A stretch of 43,750 nucleotides of DNA, from contig WRDS01000003.1 of NCBI GenBank assembly GCA_009779675.1, positions 1 through 43,750 of the forward strand, in the 5' to 3' direction. A program made the position numbers and the translations under genes. Of this stretch, positions 14,015-23,009 are shown piece by piece; the stretch's first letter is position 1, and the number at the start of each line of letters is the position of its first letter. Below the pieces are notes generated by a model. The model saw nothing but the letters and a program-made list of their open reading frames with translations. It was not told the DNA's origin and made no database searches. This DNA is from Coriobacteriia bacterium (GTDB lineage Bacteria > Actinomycetota > Coriobacteriia > Anaerosomatales > PHET01).

Positions 14015-16437
14015 AGGTCAAGCGGATCCACATCGACAACAAGGCTCACGCCGCGGGCGGGCTGCGCGCCGGCAAGCACTCGCGCAAGCCACTCGTGCAG
14101 GCAGGCGTTGGTTGGTGCCTGGGGTGCTGACACCCGGGGGGCTGACCCGCCGCTGGCCGAGGTGTCCGCGACTGGTGCCTTCACCAGCACGTGCCACCGA
14201 TGGAGTCCTTTGAGCCGTGCGAGCGGTGCGGGGCTTGGCCCAAGCACTTTAATGCCCTCCCGCTTGCGACCTTCCCCCTCGCAGCCTTCGCCCGCCTGCG
14301 CCCGCATGGCTTCTGCAAGCGATGTCGCAGCAGCCTCGACATGGGGCTTGCTCCTTCCGCGCACCACAACGTTGGCAAGCCGCCCGAACGGCGGGTAGCC
14401 GAGTCCTCGGCGGCTGATTGCCTCCTGCCCATAGAAGGCCTCCGGGTTGTGATTGGCGACCGCCTGGACGGCAGGGTGGTCGGGCCAGTACGTCTGGAGT
14501 ATGACGCGCCCAGGCTTGACCCCGCGCCCTGCGCGACCGGCAACCTGCTCAAGCAGCTGGTAGGTGCGTTCGCCGGATCGGAAATCCGGGACGTTTAGGG
14601 TTGTGTCTGCGGCTATCACCCCGACAAGCGTGACCGAAGGGAAATCCAGCCCTTTCGCGATCATCTGCGTGCCGAGCAACACCCCGCCGGAGGCCTCCTC
14701 GAACTCCGCAAGCAGCCGCTCATGGGCCCCTTTGTGCTTCGTGGTATCGGCATCCATACGCACGATGGGAAGCCCGGGCACGAGGGCGGATAGCTCGGCC
14801 TCGACCCGCTGGGTACCGGAGCCGAACCGCCGCAGGTACGCGCTGCCGCACTTAGGGCAGCTTGGCGGGACCGGACGCAACGCACCGCAATGGTGGCACA
14901 TGAGCGATGCGCGGTCCTCGTGGTACGTCATCGATGTAGCGCAGGAGTTGCACATCGGCACGTGCCCGCACGCTCGGCAAAGCAGGAACGACGCAAACCC
15001 TCGGCGGTTCAAGAAAAGCACGGCCTTGTCGCCGGAGTCCGCTATCTCTTTTAGCGCAGCGGTCAGCGGGCGCGAGAACATCGAGCGATGCCCGGCCTCG
15101 AACTCGGCGGCCATGTCCACCACCTGGATCAGAGGCAGGCTCCCCCCTGCCACCCGTTCGGGCATCCCGACCAGCGCCCAATCGCCCGCCGAGCAGCGCG
15201 CACGCGCCTCCATCGACAGGCTTGCGCTGCCAAGGACGAGTGTGACCCCCTCCTGCTCGGCCATTCGCACGGCCACATCGCGGGCGTGGTAGCGCGGTGC
15301 CGAACCCTGCTTGTAGCTGGGCTCATGCTCCTCGTCGATGATGATGAGCCGTAAGTCCTTGACCGGCGCAAAGAGTGCCGAGCGGGCCCCGACAACAATG
15401 CGGGCCTCTCCTCGGCGCGTCAGGTCCCACTGGCCGAAACGCTCCCCCGCCGATAGGCGCGAATGGAGCACGGCGACCTCGTCGCCAAACCGGGAGCGGA
15501 ACCGGCCGGCCGTCTGGGGAGTGAGCGCGATCTCAGGGACAAGCACGATCGCACCGCCTCCCGAGGCCATCGCCTCCTCGATCGCACGCAGGTAGACCTC
15601 GGTCTTCCCCGAGCCGGTCACCCCATCGAGCGCAACAACCCCTCCCCCCTGGGCGCAGAGGCTGCGTATGGCCTCAAGTGCCCTGCCCTGCCCGTCGCTG
15701 AGCCGCTCATGGCGCGGGGCGGCGCTCCTTGCGTGATGGGCTCCCCGGATCCTCCGACGGCGCTCGATGAGCACCGCTCCAGCCTGCTCAAGGGAGCGCA
15801 GGCTCCCGTCGATGGAGCCAAGATCAGCTGCGAGCTCTGCTGCACGCACCGGGCCAGCTTTGAGCGCACCAAGGATGGCGCGCTGCCGAGTGGCGTTTTT
15901 ACGAGGCGTGAACTGCCCGCCTTCGGATCCGCCTTCGGATCCGCCTTCGGGCGCAAGCATGACCCAACGGTCGTCAACCGGCCCGACATCTGCGCGCTTG
16001 AGCACCCAGGTGCTGGTGCCTTCCGCATCCTTCCGCACGGCCTTCGGGACGGCTCCCGGCGGCAAGAACAGCCGAAAAGCCTCAGAAAGCGGACATATAT
16101 AGATCGCGGCGATCCAGTGCGCAAGCCTCACGCTCGCAGCGCTGAAAAACGGCCCGCCAAGTACCGCACGCACCTCTTTTAGCTCAGCATAGTCGCTTGC
16201 CCCGACAAGACCGACGACGTAACCGACAGCCGGACGGCCAGCGAAATCCACAAGGGCGCATGATCCGACTGCCACATCTCCGATATGATCGGGAATGCGG
16301 TAGTCAAAGGGCGCGCCAAGTGCCCGAGTCGGCACATCGACAATGACTTGGGCGATGTGCCGTGACCCGTGTTGCGCTGGATCCAACAAGACCCTTCCTT
16401 GTCCGTCTGCCCCAGCCTGACCGGGACGGCTCAGCAT
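14008..16437 (-). CDS. priA: Primosomal protein N' (replication restart helicase PriA)
   Basis: 3'-5' DNA helicase that reloads the replisome at stalled forks. 809 residues. The N-terminal DNA-binding domain starts IAQVIVDVPTRALGAPFDYRIPD; the helicase core carries VTGSGKTEVYLRAI (Walker A), IIIDEEHEPSYKQGSAPRYHARDVAV (DEEH) and GTQMIAKGLDFPSVTLVGV. Two zinc sites are intact: CRACGHVPMCNSC and CHHCGALRPVPPSCPKCGS. The start is uncertain: ATG 16437 lacks a ribosome binding site, while TTG 16386 has AAGGAAGG 6 bases upstream and would remove 17 residues. A short linker Ser/Gly-Gly-Glu repeat (GGSEGGSEGG) is seen near residue 175. Confidence 0.96.
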   Translation of the reverse strand: MLSRPGQAGADGQGRVLLDPAQHGSRHIAQVIVDVPTRALGAPFDYRIPDHIGDVAVGSCALVDFAGRPAVGYVVGLVGASDYAELKEVRAVLGGPFFSAASVRLAHWIAAIYICPLSEAFRLFLPPGAVPKAVRKDAEGTSTWVLKRADVGPVDDRWVMLAPEGGSEGGSEGGQFTPRKNATRQRAILGALKAGPVRAAELAADLGSIDGSLRSLEQAGAVLIERRRRIRGAHHARSAAPRHERLSDGQGRALEAIRSLCAQGGGVVALDGVTGSGKTEVYLRAIEEAMASGGGAIVLVPEIALTPQTAGRFRSRFGDEVAVLHSRLSAGERFGQWDLTRRGEARIVVGARSALFAPVKDLRLIIIDEEHEPSYKQGSAPRYHARDVAVRMAEQEGVTLVLGSASLSMEARARCSAGDWALVGMPERVAGGSLPLIQVVDMAAEFEAGHRSMFSRPLTAALKEIADSGDKAVLFLNRRGFASFLLCRACGHVPMCNSCATSMTYHEDRASLMCHHCGALRPVPPSCPKCGSAYLRRFGSGTQRVEAELSALVPGLPIVRMDADTTKHKGAHERLLAEFEEASGGVLLGTQMIAKGLDFPSVTLVGVIAADTTLNVPDFRSGERTYQLLEQVAGRAGRGVKPGRVILQTYWPDHPAVQAVANHNPEAFYGQEAISRRGLGYPPFGRLANVVVRGRSKPHVEAAATSLAEAMRAQAGEGCEGEGRKREGIKVLGPSPAPLARLKGLHRWHVLVKAPVADTSASGGSAPRVSAPQAPTNACLHEWLARVLAGAQPARGVSLVVDVDPLDLM

Positions 16438-16440
16438 GAC

Positions 16441-16512
16441 CGGCCCGGTCCGGCTTGATCCGACCGGGCCGCCTCAACCAAGTCGGCCCCGTCAATCCGG
16501 CTCGACCCGATC
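16441..16512. repeat. Inverted and direct repeats in the metK-priA spacer
   Basis: ggcccggtc (16442-16450) and gaccgggcc (16462-16470) form a perfect 9-bp stem. In addition tccggcttgatccgacc (16449-16465) recurs as tccggctcgacccgatc (16496-16512), a 47-base period. The hairpin could attenuate transcription from metK into priA; no U-tract follows. Confidence 0.55.
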
Positions 16513-16524
16513 AAATCGACCCGC

Positions 16525-17763
16525 TTATAGGCCTGCGGCTTTCACGAGCTCCTCGACACGGTTAACGCGCTCCCAGGTGAAGTCCCGATCCTCGCGCCCG
16601 AAATGGCCATACGCTGAAGTCTTACGGTAGATAGGCCGACGCAGGTCAAGATCTGCAATGATGGCACCTGGGCGCAGATCGAACACCTCGACCACCGCCT
16701 GCTCGATGCGGGAGACCTCGGTTTTTTCTGTGCCGAACGTCTCGACAAGCACCGATAACGGGTTCGCAACACCGATCGCATACGCAAGCTGTATCTCGCA
16801 GCGTTCGGCAAGGCCAGCGGCGACCACGTTCTTTGCCGCCCATCTGGCTGCATACGCAGCCGAGCGGTCCACTTTGGTACAGTCCTTGCCCGAGAACGCA
16901 CCTCCACCATGCCTTCCCATTCCCCCGTACGTGTCCACAATGATCTTCCGCCCCGTGAGGCCGGTATCGCCCATGGGGCCTCCGACCACAAAGCGTCCGG
17001 TCGGGTTCACAAAGACCTCTGCGTCCGAATACGACATCCCTTCATGCTCAAACACCGGTTTTATGACCTGCTCGATAAGATCCGATCGCAGCAGGCCGCT
17101 GATGCTCACATCGCCAGCATGCTGCGTCGAGATCAGGATCTTTTCTACCGCAACAGGCTTATCATCCTCATACCGGACACTTACCTGTGTCTTGCCGTCA
17201 GGCCTAAGATACTCAAGCACCCCGGCCTTGCGTGCGGCGGTGAGGCGCTCGGCTAAGCGATGTGCAAGATAGATGGGCATGGGCATGAGCGCGCTCGTCT
17301 CATTGCACGCATAGCCAAACATCATGCCTTGATCGCCCGCGCCAATGAGGTCGATCGAATCGGTCCCGCGGCCATGCTGCACCTCGAACGACTCGTCAAC
17401 GCCCAACGCGATATCAGGGCTTTGCTCATGGATGCCCAAGACCACACCGCATGTCTCGGCATCAAAGCCATACTTTGCGCGGGTATAGCCGATCTCGCCG
17501 ACCACCTCGCGGACTATCGAAGGGATCTCGACGTACGCGTGGGTGCGTATCTCGCCACCGACCACGACAAGCCCCGTAGTGGTGAAGCACTCGCATGCGC
17601 AACGCACATAGCCCGGATCCGCACCGGGGACCTCTTGCTCGGCAAGCGCGACCTCACCGGCAATGATCGCATCAAGCACCGCATCCGAGATAGCATCACA
17701 CATCTTGTCAGGGTGCCCCTCGGTCACTGACTCCGAGGTAAAAAGGTAGTTCCTCCCGCTCAT
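16525..17763 (-). CDS. metK: S-adenosylmethionine synthase
   Basis: Makes S-adenosylmethionine from methionine and ATP. 412 residues from ATG 17763 ([23 protein letters not shown]), chosen because AGGAGGGCGAT precedes it and the family starts here. Motifs: [17 protein letters not shown] (ATP-binding His), [12 protein letters not shown] (usual GAGDQG), [19 protein letters not shown], and the C-terminal YGHFGR. A SAM-I riboswitch lies in the leader 160 bases upstream, so product feedback at the RNA level is expected. The downstream neighbour is priA. Confidence 0.97.
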   Translation of the reverse strand: MSGRNYLFTSESVTEGHPDKMCDAISDAVLDAIIAGEVALAEQEVPGADPGYVRCACECFTTTGLVVVGGEIRTHAYVEIPSIVREVVGEIGYTRAKYGFDAETCGVVLGIHEQSPDIALGVDESFEVQHGRGTDSIDLIGAGDQGMMFGYACNETSALMPMPIYLAHRLAERLTAARKAGVLEYLRPDGKTQVSVRYEDDKPVAVEKILISTQHAGDVSISGLLRSDLIEQVIKPVFEHEGMSYSDAEVFVNPTGRFVVGGPMGDTGLTGRKIIVDTYGGMGRHGGGAFSGKDCTKVDRSAAYAARWAAKNVVAAGLAERCEIQLAYAIGVANPLSVLVETFGTEKTEVSRIEQAVVEVFDLRPGAIIADLDLRRPIYRKTSAYGHFGREDRDFTWERVNRVEELVKAAGL

Positions 17764-17853
17764 ATCGCCCTCCTGACCATCTGCACTGCGTGTCACGTCA
17801 AAACAAACCTGGTCGAAACCGTGCCTTTGACCGCATAAGCCTTCAAAGCAAGC

Positions 17854-17895
17854 ACCAAAAATCAACAAAGCCCCGCCTGAAACGACGAGGGCTCG
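17854..17895 (-). terminator. Riboswitch-controlled attenuator before metK
   Basis: On the minus strand AGCCC and GGGCT frame a stem-loop followed by TTGTTGATTTTT, a typical intrinsic terminator. It lies 30 bases after the SAM aptamer and 90 bases before the metK start, so it is the likely off-switch. Confidence 0.75.
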
Positions 17896-17926
17896 AGTTC
17901 GCACGCAACCATGCGATCGGTCTTCC

Positions 17927-18060
17927 CTCATCTTTCAGGCATATCTGCCTGCCGAGAAGTGGCACCGTGCGCTTCTTTCAGCGCCGGTTGCCGGGGCGTC
18001 AAAGGTCTCGGTCCCTCGACCCTCTGCAGTCAGCATGTGGACTGGCTGCCTCTGGATGAG
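17927..18060 (-). promoter_or_regulatory. SAM-I (S-box) riboswitch upstream of metK
   Basis: On the minus strand the conserved blocks appear in order: P1 strand CTCATC (18055-18060), CAGAG, then GAGGGTCGAGGGACC, TTTGACGCCCCGGCAACC (the S-box core), CGGTGCCACTTCTCGGCAG, a GGCAGATATGCC helix, GAAA, and the closing P1 strand GATGAG (17927-17932). An additional hairpin CAGTC-CACATGCT-GACTG (about 18026-18043) is inserted near the base of P2 and is flanked by a duplicated CAGAG. The class is clear from core and context; the extra helix is unusual. Confidence 0.88.
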
Positions 18061-18157
18061 CATCTGCACGATAGCACTCCACAGGCAATGTGCCAAATCG
18101 CAGTCGTCGATTTGCACCGCCGGTCACGGTTGCCAAACACCGAATGCCGCACTGATG

Positions 18158-18196
18158 ACGTAGGCTGCAACCCGAAGGGAGGGTCACAGCCTACGT
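18158..18196 (-). terminator. Strong stem-loop downstream of the RCC1/CWB2 gene
   Basis: acgtaggctg (18158-18167) pairs exactly with cagcctacgt (18187-18196). Inside it ACCC and GGGT pair again, giving an almost continuous 14-bp stem with a 7-base loop. It lies about 105 bases past the stop of the surface-protein gene and before the metK leader. There is no U-run, so it is either a Rho-type end or a 3' stability element. Confidence 0.6.
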
Positions 18197-18300
18197 TCTG
18201 GTCGTGCTGATGCCAGATCCTGCGGTATGTCAGGTCTTGCAGGTCTTTCCTGTGTCAGACATGCTACGCGTTGCCCGACATTGCCATGCAATGCCCGACC

Positions 18301-20652
18301 TTACAGCAAGAGGTCTTCCAGCTTGCCCATGACATTGCCGGAGACCACGTTCTCTCCGCCATAGATCTGGATGTTTGGCTTGGTGCTCCCGTACGTGTCA
18401 GGCAGGTAGGTGACCCAGTTCGCCGAGAGCGCGTCAGACGCGGTGAGCACGAGGATGCCGCCCCGCTCGCCAGTTGCAGCCCCACCGGCGAGCGCATCCG
18501 GGAAGTTCGTGCCTGTTGCAACCCCGATAAAGCCCTTTGTAGCAAGGGAGTTCGTGAACGCGTGCTCAGCGATCTTCTGCGCGGTCTCGTAGCGTGTGGC
18601 ACCGGCGACGCGCCTGACCGTCGGGCTCGTGCCAAGGTTCCGTACCGCCAGCTCGACATCTGAGGCGACGGCGGCAGTAGAGCCGAGTATGGCCACGTCG
18701 GTGATCCCAAGGCCTAGGACGGCGTTCGCCGCAGGGGAAGGGAGTTCTGCCGGGCGGGTAAGGATGACTGGCATCTTGTTGCGATAGGCGAGCGGGGAGA
18801 CGGCGAGGCCGTCCGCGAAGTTGTCTCCACGAGCCAGAAACGCCTTCTTGGCAAATGACGGCCCCTCAAGCTCCGCGACCTTGTCTGCGATAGCAGCGCT
18901 CGTGCCGTAGCGGTCGGTACCGGCGATGCGCTCGACTTGAAGCTTTGCGCCGGTAAGCGCACTTTCCACCGCATTAGAGACCGCTGCAGGAGAGCCCATG
19001 ATGTAGGCCCTCTCCGCGCCGAGGCGCTCTATCTCTGCAAGCACGCCGGGACTCAGAGCATCCGGCCTTGTGAGGAGGAGGGGTGCTTTCTCCGAACCTG
19101 CGAGCGCGCTTGCCGAGAGCGCGTCTGCATAGTTCATGCCGGTGGCTATGATGACCGCTTCCGAACCCTCGAAGTTTCTCTTGCTCACCTCGATGGCGGT
19201 CGCGAAACGGTCTGCGCCAAAGACGCGGGTGATACGAGTGGTCGGGTCACCGGGGCCGGAGCCGTCGACGAGGATAGGAACGCTCTTGTCGTTGCTCCGC
19301 GTCCCGTCCCCGCCAGTGCCGTCGCCGAGTTGGCCTTGAGCATTGTTTCCCCACGCCCAGAGCGAGCCATCGTCCTTGACACCGAGGGAGTGTCGTCCCC
19401 CTGCGCTCACGGCCTTCCATTTGTCGGCAGCGCTTCCGGTGAGGATAGGAACGTTCTTGTCGTTGCTCCGCGTCCCATCCCCGCCAGTGCCGTCGCCGAG
19501 CTGGCCGTAGCCGTTACTCCCCCACGCCCAGAGCGAGCCGTCGCCTTTGATGGCAAAAGAGTGCTCGCTTCCGGCGCTGACGGCCTGCCACCTGTCGGCA
19601 GCAACCCCGACCTGGATGGGGGCGTACTTGTCAACGATCGGGCCTTCTAAGTCATCGGAACCGCTCTCGCCGTTGCCAAGCTGGCCGGAGCTGTTACTCC
19701 CCCACGCCCAGAGCGTGCCGTCGTCCTTGACACCGAGGGAGTGTCGTCCCCCTGCGCTCACGGCCTTCCATTTGTCGGCAGCACTTCCGGTGAGGACAGG
19801 AGTGTTTGCGCCCGCCGTCGAGCCGGTGCCGAGCTGGCCGGAGCTGTTACGCCCCCATGCCCAGAGCGATCCGTCGTCCTTGACACCGAGGGAGTGGTAG
19901 TCTCTTGTGGTCACGGCCTGCCATTTGTCGGCAGCGCCCCCAACCTGGACAGGGGTTCTTCTTACCATGTCCTCCGTCGAGCCAATGCCGAGCTGCTCGT
20001 AGATGTTACTCCCCCACGCCCAGAGCGAGCCGTCCTCCTTGATGCCGAGGGAGTGGTACTGCCCTGTGCTCACGGCCTGCCACCTGTCGGCAGCCTCCCC
20101 AACCCGGACAGGAGTACTCGTGCTGTTAGCACCCGCATCCATGTACATGTCGTCGGGCACGATCATACCGATGCCGAGCGCAGAGCCATTGTTATCCCCC
20201 CACGCCCAGAGCGAGCCGTCGCCTTTGATGGCAAAAGAGCGGTCGACTCCGGCGCTGACGGCCTTCCAGTTGTCGGCAGCAACCCCGACCTGGACGGGGG
20301 TGTTTGTGCTGGTACCTGAGCCGCGTATGCCAATGCCGAGCTGGCCGTAGCCGTTACTCCCCCACGCCCAAAGCGACCCATCGTTCTTGATGGCAAGTGA
20401 GTGGCTGCTCCCAGCGCTCACAGCCTTCCATCCTACAGATCCTGCAGAGAGCGAGGCGACGGGCAGCGTGGCTTCCGGTGCCGCACCGTCCGCGACCGCC
20501 GGAGCACCAGCGACCGCCATTCCACCACTGCCCGAGACACCGCCTGCCCACGCCGCCCCCGGCATGGCACCAAGAACAAGCGCGAGGCAAAGAAGCACCG
20601 AGAGGCGTACCCGCCGCCTCGTGCCTGCTGTTTTTCTGAGGGTCTGATCCAT
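18301..20652 (-). CDS. Secreted RCC1-propeller / CWB2 cell-wall-binding protein
   Basis: 783 residues. A signal peptide (about 1-36, RRRVRLSVLLCLALVLGAMPGAAWA) precedes seven RCC1 repeats (about 73-465), each with the pattern W(K/Q)AVSAG..HSL.IK.DGSLWAWG.N..GQLG, enough for one seven-bladed propeller. Three CWB2 repeats (about 474-783; ADRFATAIEVSKRNF, TDRYGTSAAIADKV, ATRYETAQKIAEHAF) end at GGENVVSGNVMGKLEDLLL. CWB2 triplets non-covalently attach proteins to the wall of Gram-positive bacteria; RCC1 propellers usually bind proteins. ATG 20652 has AAGGAGG 7 bases upstream. The blades are very similar at the DNA level. A degenerate paralogue lies at 4644-5998. Confidence 0.92.
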   Translation of the reverse strand: MDQTLRKTAGTRRRVRLSVLLCLALVLGAMPGAAWAGGVSGSGGMAVAGAPAVADGAAPEATLPVASLSAGSVGWKAVSAGSSHSLAIKNDGSLWAWGSNGYGQLGIGIRGSGTSTNTPVQVGVAADNWKAVSAGVDRSFAIKGDGSLWAWGDNNGSALGIGMIVPDDMYMDAGANSTSTPVRVGEAADRWQAVSTGQYHSLGIKEDGSLWAWGSNIYEQLGIGSTEDMVRRTPVQVGGAADKWQAVTTRDYHSLGVKDDGSLWAWGRNSSGQLGTGSTAGANTPVLTGSAADKWKAVSAGGRHSLGVKDDGTLWAWGSNSSGQLGNGESGSDDLEGPIVDKYAPIQVGVAADRWQAVSAGSEHSFAIKGDGSLWAWGSNGYGQLGDGTGGDGTRSNDKNVPILTGSAADKWKAVSAGGRHSLGVKDDGSLWAWGNNAQGQLGDGTGGDGTRSNDKSVPILVDGSGPGDPTTRITRVFGADRFATAIEVSKRNFEGSEAVIIATGMNYADALSASALAGSEKAPLLLTRPDALSPGVLAEIERLGAERAYIMGSPAAVSNAVESALTGAKLQVERIAGTDRYGTSAAIADKVAELEGPSFAKKAFLARGDNFADGLAVSPLAYRNKMPVILTRPAELPSPAANAVLGLGITDVAILGSTAAVASDVELAVRNLGTSPTVRRVAGATRYETAQKIAEHAFTNSLATKGFIGVATGTNFPDALAGGAATGERGGILVLTASDALSANWVTYLPDTYGSTKPNIQIYGGENVVSGNVMGKLEDLLL

Positions 20653-20971
20653 ATGACACCCTCCTTAAAAAGTCGCCTTACATCCTTTGCGGTGAAAACC
20701 GCCTTGCGTAACAGATCCACGTAAAAATCTGTCCCTGTATTGGTGATACTACCAGCAGTTATGCGTAGGCTGTCAAACAGTAGCGGCTACGACGCGCCCG
20801 CACGACGACATGCGATGTCTACAAAAATTCCTAAAATTCTCAGGTATTATGGTTTTTACACAGAACAAATTACGTGCGCGTCATAAAAAGCAATCAGACA
20901 AAACCGCAAGGAATCGCACTGATAAAAACCCATTGCTCCTTTGATAAAAGCAGCCGAACGGAGTGAGCAAC
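20653..20971. other. Intergenic region between divergent surface-protein gene and psiE-like gene
   Basis: 319 bases with the AAGGAGG site of the minus-strand gene at its left end and an AT-rich stretch (20820-20880) that may hold promoters; tattat at 20845-20850 is a possible plus-strand -10, but no good -35 partner is visible. No coding sequence is supported. Confidence 0.4.
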
Positions 20972-21427
20972 GTGCTCAAAGCCCTTATGGAGAAGCACGA
21001 CCGCCGCATGACACAAGTAACCACACTGCTTGAGTTGACAGTCGTGTGGGCAGAGCTGGTGGTCGCGCTCATCCTTGCAGCGGTGGTTATCGGCATGGTC
21101 GTCCACATCTCCGGAGCCACATTCGAGATGTTTCGCTCAACGATCCAAGCTGGAGAAAAAACGCAGATAAGCTCTGTTATCAAGGCAGTGCTCGACACTT
21201 TTATCGTAATCGAGCTTTTCCGCATAACTATCGCGTACGTCAGGCACCATGAGGTGGTTGACATCGTGCTTGAGACAGCACTTGTAGTGGCCGCCCGTGA
21301 GATAGTCGTCATTGAGGCCGGTGCAAAGGACCCCCTTGCGGCAACCGCTGTCGGCGGCACGCTGCTTGCTATCGGCATTACGTGGTACCTGCTTCGCAAA
21401 AGCCTCACACAAAACGATAGGGGGTAA
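20972..21427 (+). CDS. PsiE-like inner-membrane protein
   Basis: About 151 residues with four hydrophobic segments: LLELTVVWAELVVALILAAVVIGMVV, VLDTFIVIELFRITIAY, DIVLETALVVAAREIVVI and AAVGGTLLAIGITWYLL. The DTFIVIELFRITIAYVRHHEV...ALVVAAREIVV pattern matches the phosphate-starvation-inducible PsiE family, whose function is unknown. I place the start at GTG 20972 because GGAG lies 8 bases before it; a GTG at 20963 is also possible but sits directly on that site. The stop is 6 bases before gltX, so they are probably co-transcribed, an unexpected pairing. Confidence 0.72.
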   Translation: MLKALMEKHDRRMTQVTTLLELTVVWAELVVALILAAVVIGMVVHISGATFEMFRSTIQAGEKTQISSVIKAVLDTFIVIELFRITIAYVRHHEVVDIVLETALVVAAREIVVIEAGAKDPLAATAVGGTLLAIGITWYLLRKSLTQNDRG

Positions 21428-21433
21428 CAGACC

Positions 21434-22966
21434 GTGCCTACCCAGATCTCGCCTGATACCCAGGCCACATCCACCAAGACCACACCGGCGCAGGCCGTGC
21501 CCGGCGGTGCGCCCCGTGTGCGCTTCGCCCCCTCGCCAACAGGGACCCTGCATCTGGGGGGTGCACGCACCGCTATCTACAACTGGGCATTCGCCCGCAA
21601 AGAAGGCGGCGCGTTTATCCTGCGCATCGACGACACCGACTCCGAGCGGTCGACTGCCGAGAACACCGCGCAAATCCTGCATTCGCTCAAATGGCTCGGG
21701 CTTGACTGGGACGAAGGCCCAGAGGCAGGCGGTGCATCCGGTCCTTACTTCCAGACGCAGCGCTCGGCAGGTTATGCGACCGCCTTGGAGCTTATGAAGG
21801 CCACGGGAGCAGCTTACCCATGCTTCTGCTCGGCCAGCGAGCTTGCCAGCAAGCGCGAGGCGGCACGCGATGGAGGAGGCATGGTCGGCTACGACCGCGC
21901 CTGCCGAGGCATCGGCCCGGATGCCGCAACAGAGCGCATCGCTGCCGGTGAGCCTCACGTCTGGCGACTCAAGGTCCCTCTTGACCGGAAGCCGGTCGTT
22001 GTGGATGATGCCGTGCGCGGGAAGACCGTGTTTGCAACAGAGGCCATTGACGATTTTGTCCTCGTGCGAAACGACGGCTCGCCGACTTACAACTTCGCAA
22101 CGGTAGTCGACGACGCGGACATGCGGATCACCCACGTTATCCGGGGCGACGACCACCTCACCAACACCCCCAAGCAGATCCTGGTCTTTGAGGCGCTCGG
22201 CTACCCTGTCCCGCAGTTCGCGCACCTTTCTATGATCTGGGGGCCGGATGGCAAAAAGCTCTCCAAGCGGCACGGGGCAACCTCGGTCGAGGCGTACGCC
22301 GACGCGGGATACCTGCCAGAAGCGCTGCGCAATTATCTTGCACTCCTCGGTTGGTCGCTTGATGGGGAGACCACGATCATCTCCGCAGATATGCTGACCT
22401 CAAACTTCTCGCTTTCGCGGATCAGCAAGAACCCCGCGATCTTCGATGCCGAGAAACTCGAATGGATGAACGGTGCCTATATCCGCGGGATGGCACCTGA
22501 GGCCCTCGCCGAGCGCATGCTTCCCTGGCTTGAGGAGGCAGGGTTTGCCGACGGTGCTGACCTCGAGGCCCGCCCCGAGTGGTATGCGCACCTCGCCGAG
22601 CTGATCGCCGAGCGCACCAAGCGGCTGGACGAGGTCGCGGGCAAGGTCGCGTTCCTGTTCGAGGATCCGGCGATCGAAGAGCCAGACCGCTCAAAGGTGC
22701 TCGCAAAGCCTGGCTCGCTTGAGTCGCTTAAGGCCGCTCGCCAGGCACTCGCGGCGTGCGAGTGGGATGCCACCGCCATCGAGGAGGCGCTGCGCCGCAT
22801 CCCGGAGGCAGTGGACATCAAGCCCAAAGTAGCCTTTCAGGCCGTGCGCGTGGCCATTACGGGCTCGGCGGTCTCTCCCCCGCTCTTTGAGTCGCTCGAG
22901 CTGCTCGGACGCGAGCGCGCACTTGGGCGCATCTGCGCAGCCGAGCCACTCGCCGAGGTACCCTGA
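21434..22966 (+). CDS. gltX: Glutamyl-tRNA synthetase
   Basis: Charges tRNA-Glu (and, in many bacteria lacking GlnRS, also tRNA-Gln) with glutamate. 510 residues. The class I HIGH-type motif is in VRFAPSPTGTLHLGGARTAIYNW and the KMSKS-type motif is KLSKRHGATS. The DDTDSERS and GDDHLTNTPKQ blocks and the C-terminal anticodon-binding domain (LFEDPAIEEPDRSKVLAKP onwards) are as expected. The GTG start follows AGGGGG at a suitable distance. It is on the plus strand, opposite to most of the window. Confidence 0.96.
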   Translation: MPTQISPDTQATSTKTTPAQAVPGGAPRVRFAPSPTGTLHLGGARTAIYNWAFARKEGGAFILRIDDTDSERSTAENTAQILHSLKWLGLDWDEGPEAGGASGPYFQTQRSAGYATALELMKATGAAYPCFCSASELASKREAARDGGGMVGYDRACRGIGPDAATERIAAGEPHVWRLKVPLDRKPVVVDDAVRGKTVFATEAIDDFVLVRNDGSPTYNFATVVDDADMRITHVIRGDDHLTNTPKQILVFEALGYPVPQFAHLSMIWGPDGKKLSKRHGATSVEAYADAGYLPEALRNYLALLGWSLDGETTIISADMLTSNFSLSRISKNPAIFDAEKLEWMNGAYIRGMAPEALAERMLPWLEEAGFADGADLEARPEWYAHLAELIAERTKRLDEVAGKVAFLFEDPAIEEPDRSKVLAKPGSLESLKAARQALAACEWDATAIEEALRRIPEAVDIKPKVAFQAVRVAITGSAVSPPLFESLELLGRERALGRICAAEPLAEVP

Positions 22967-23009
22967 ACGATACCGACCCTGCTCCAACGGCTCGATCGGT
23001 GTTGTTTTT

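Noticed and set aside
16441..16470. GC-rich hairpin downstream of metK as an intrinsic terminator
   Set aside because: It lacks a U-tract, and priA begins immediately after it, so I list it as a repeat/hairpin instead.
18301..20652. Repeat array as CRISPR
   Set aside because: The repeats are about 170 bases apart, are translated, and code for RCC1 blades.
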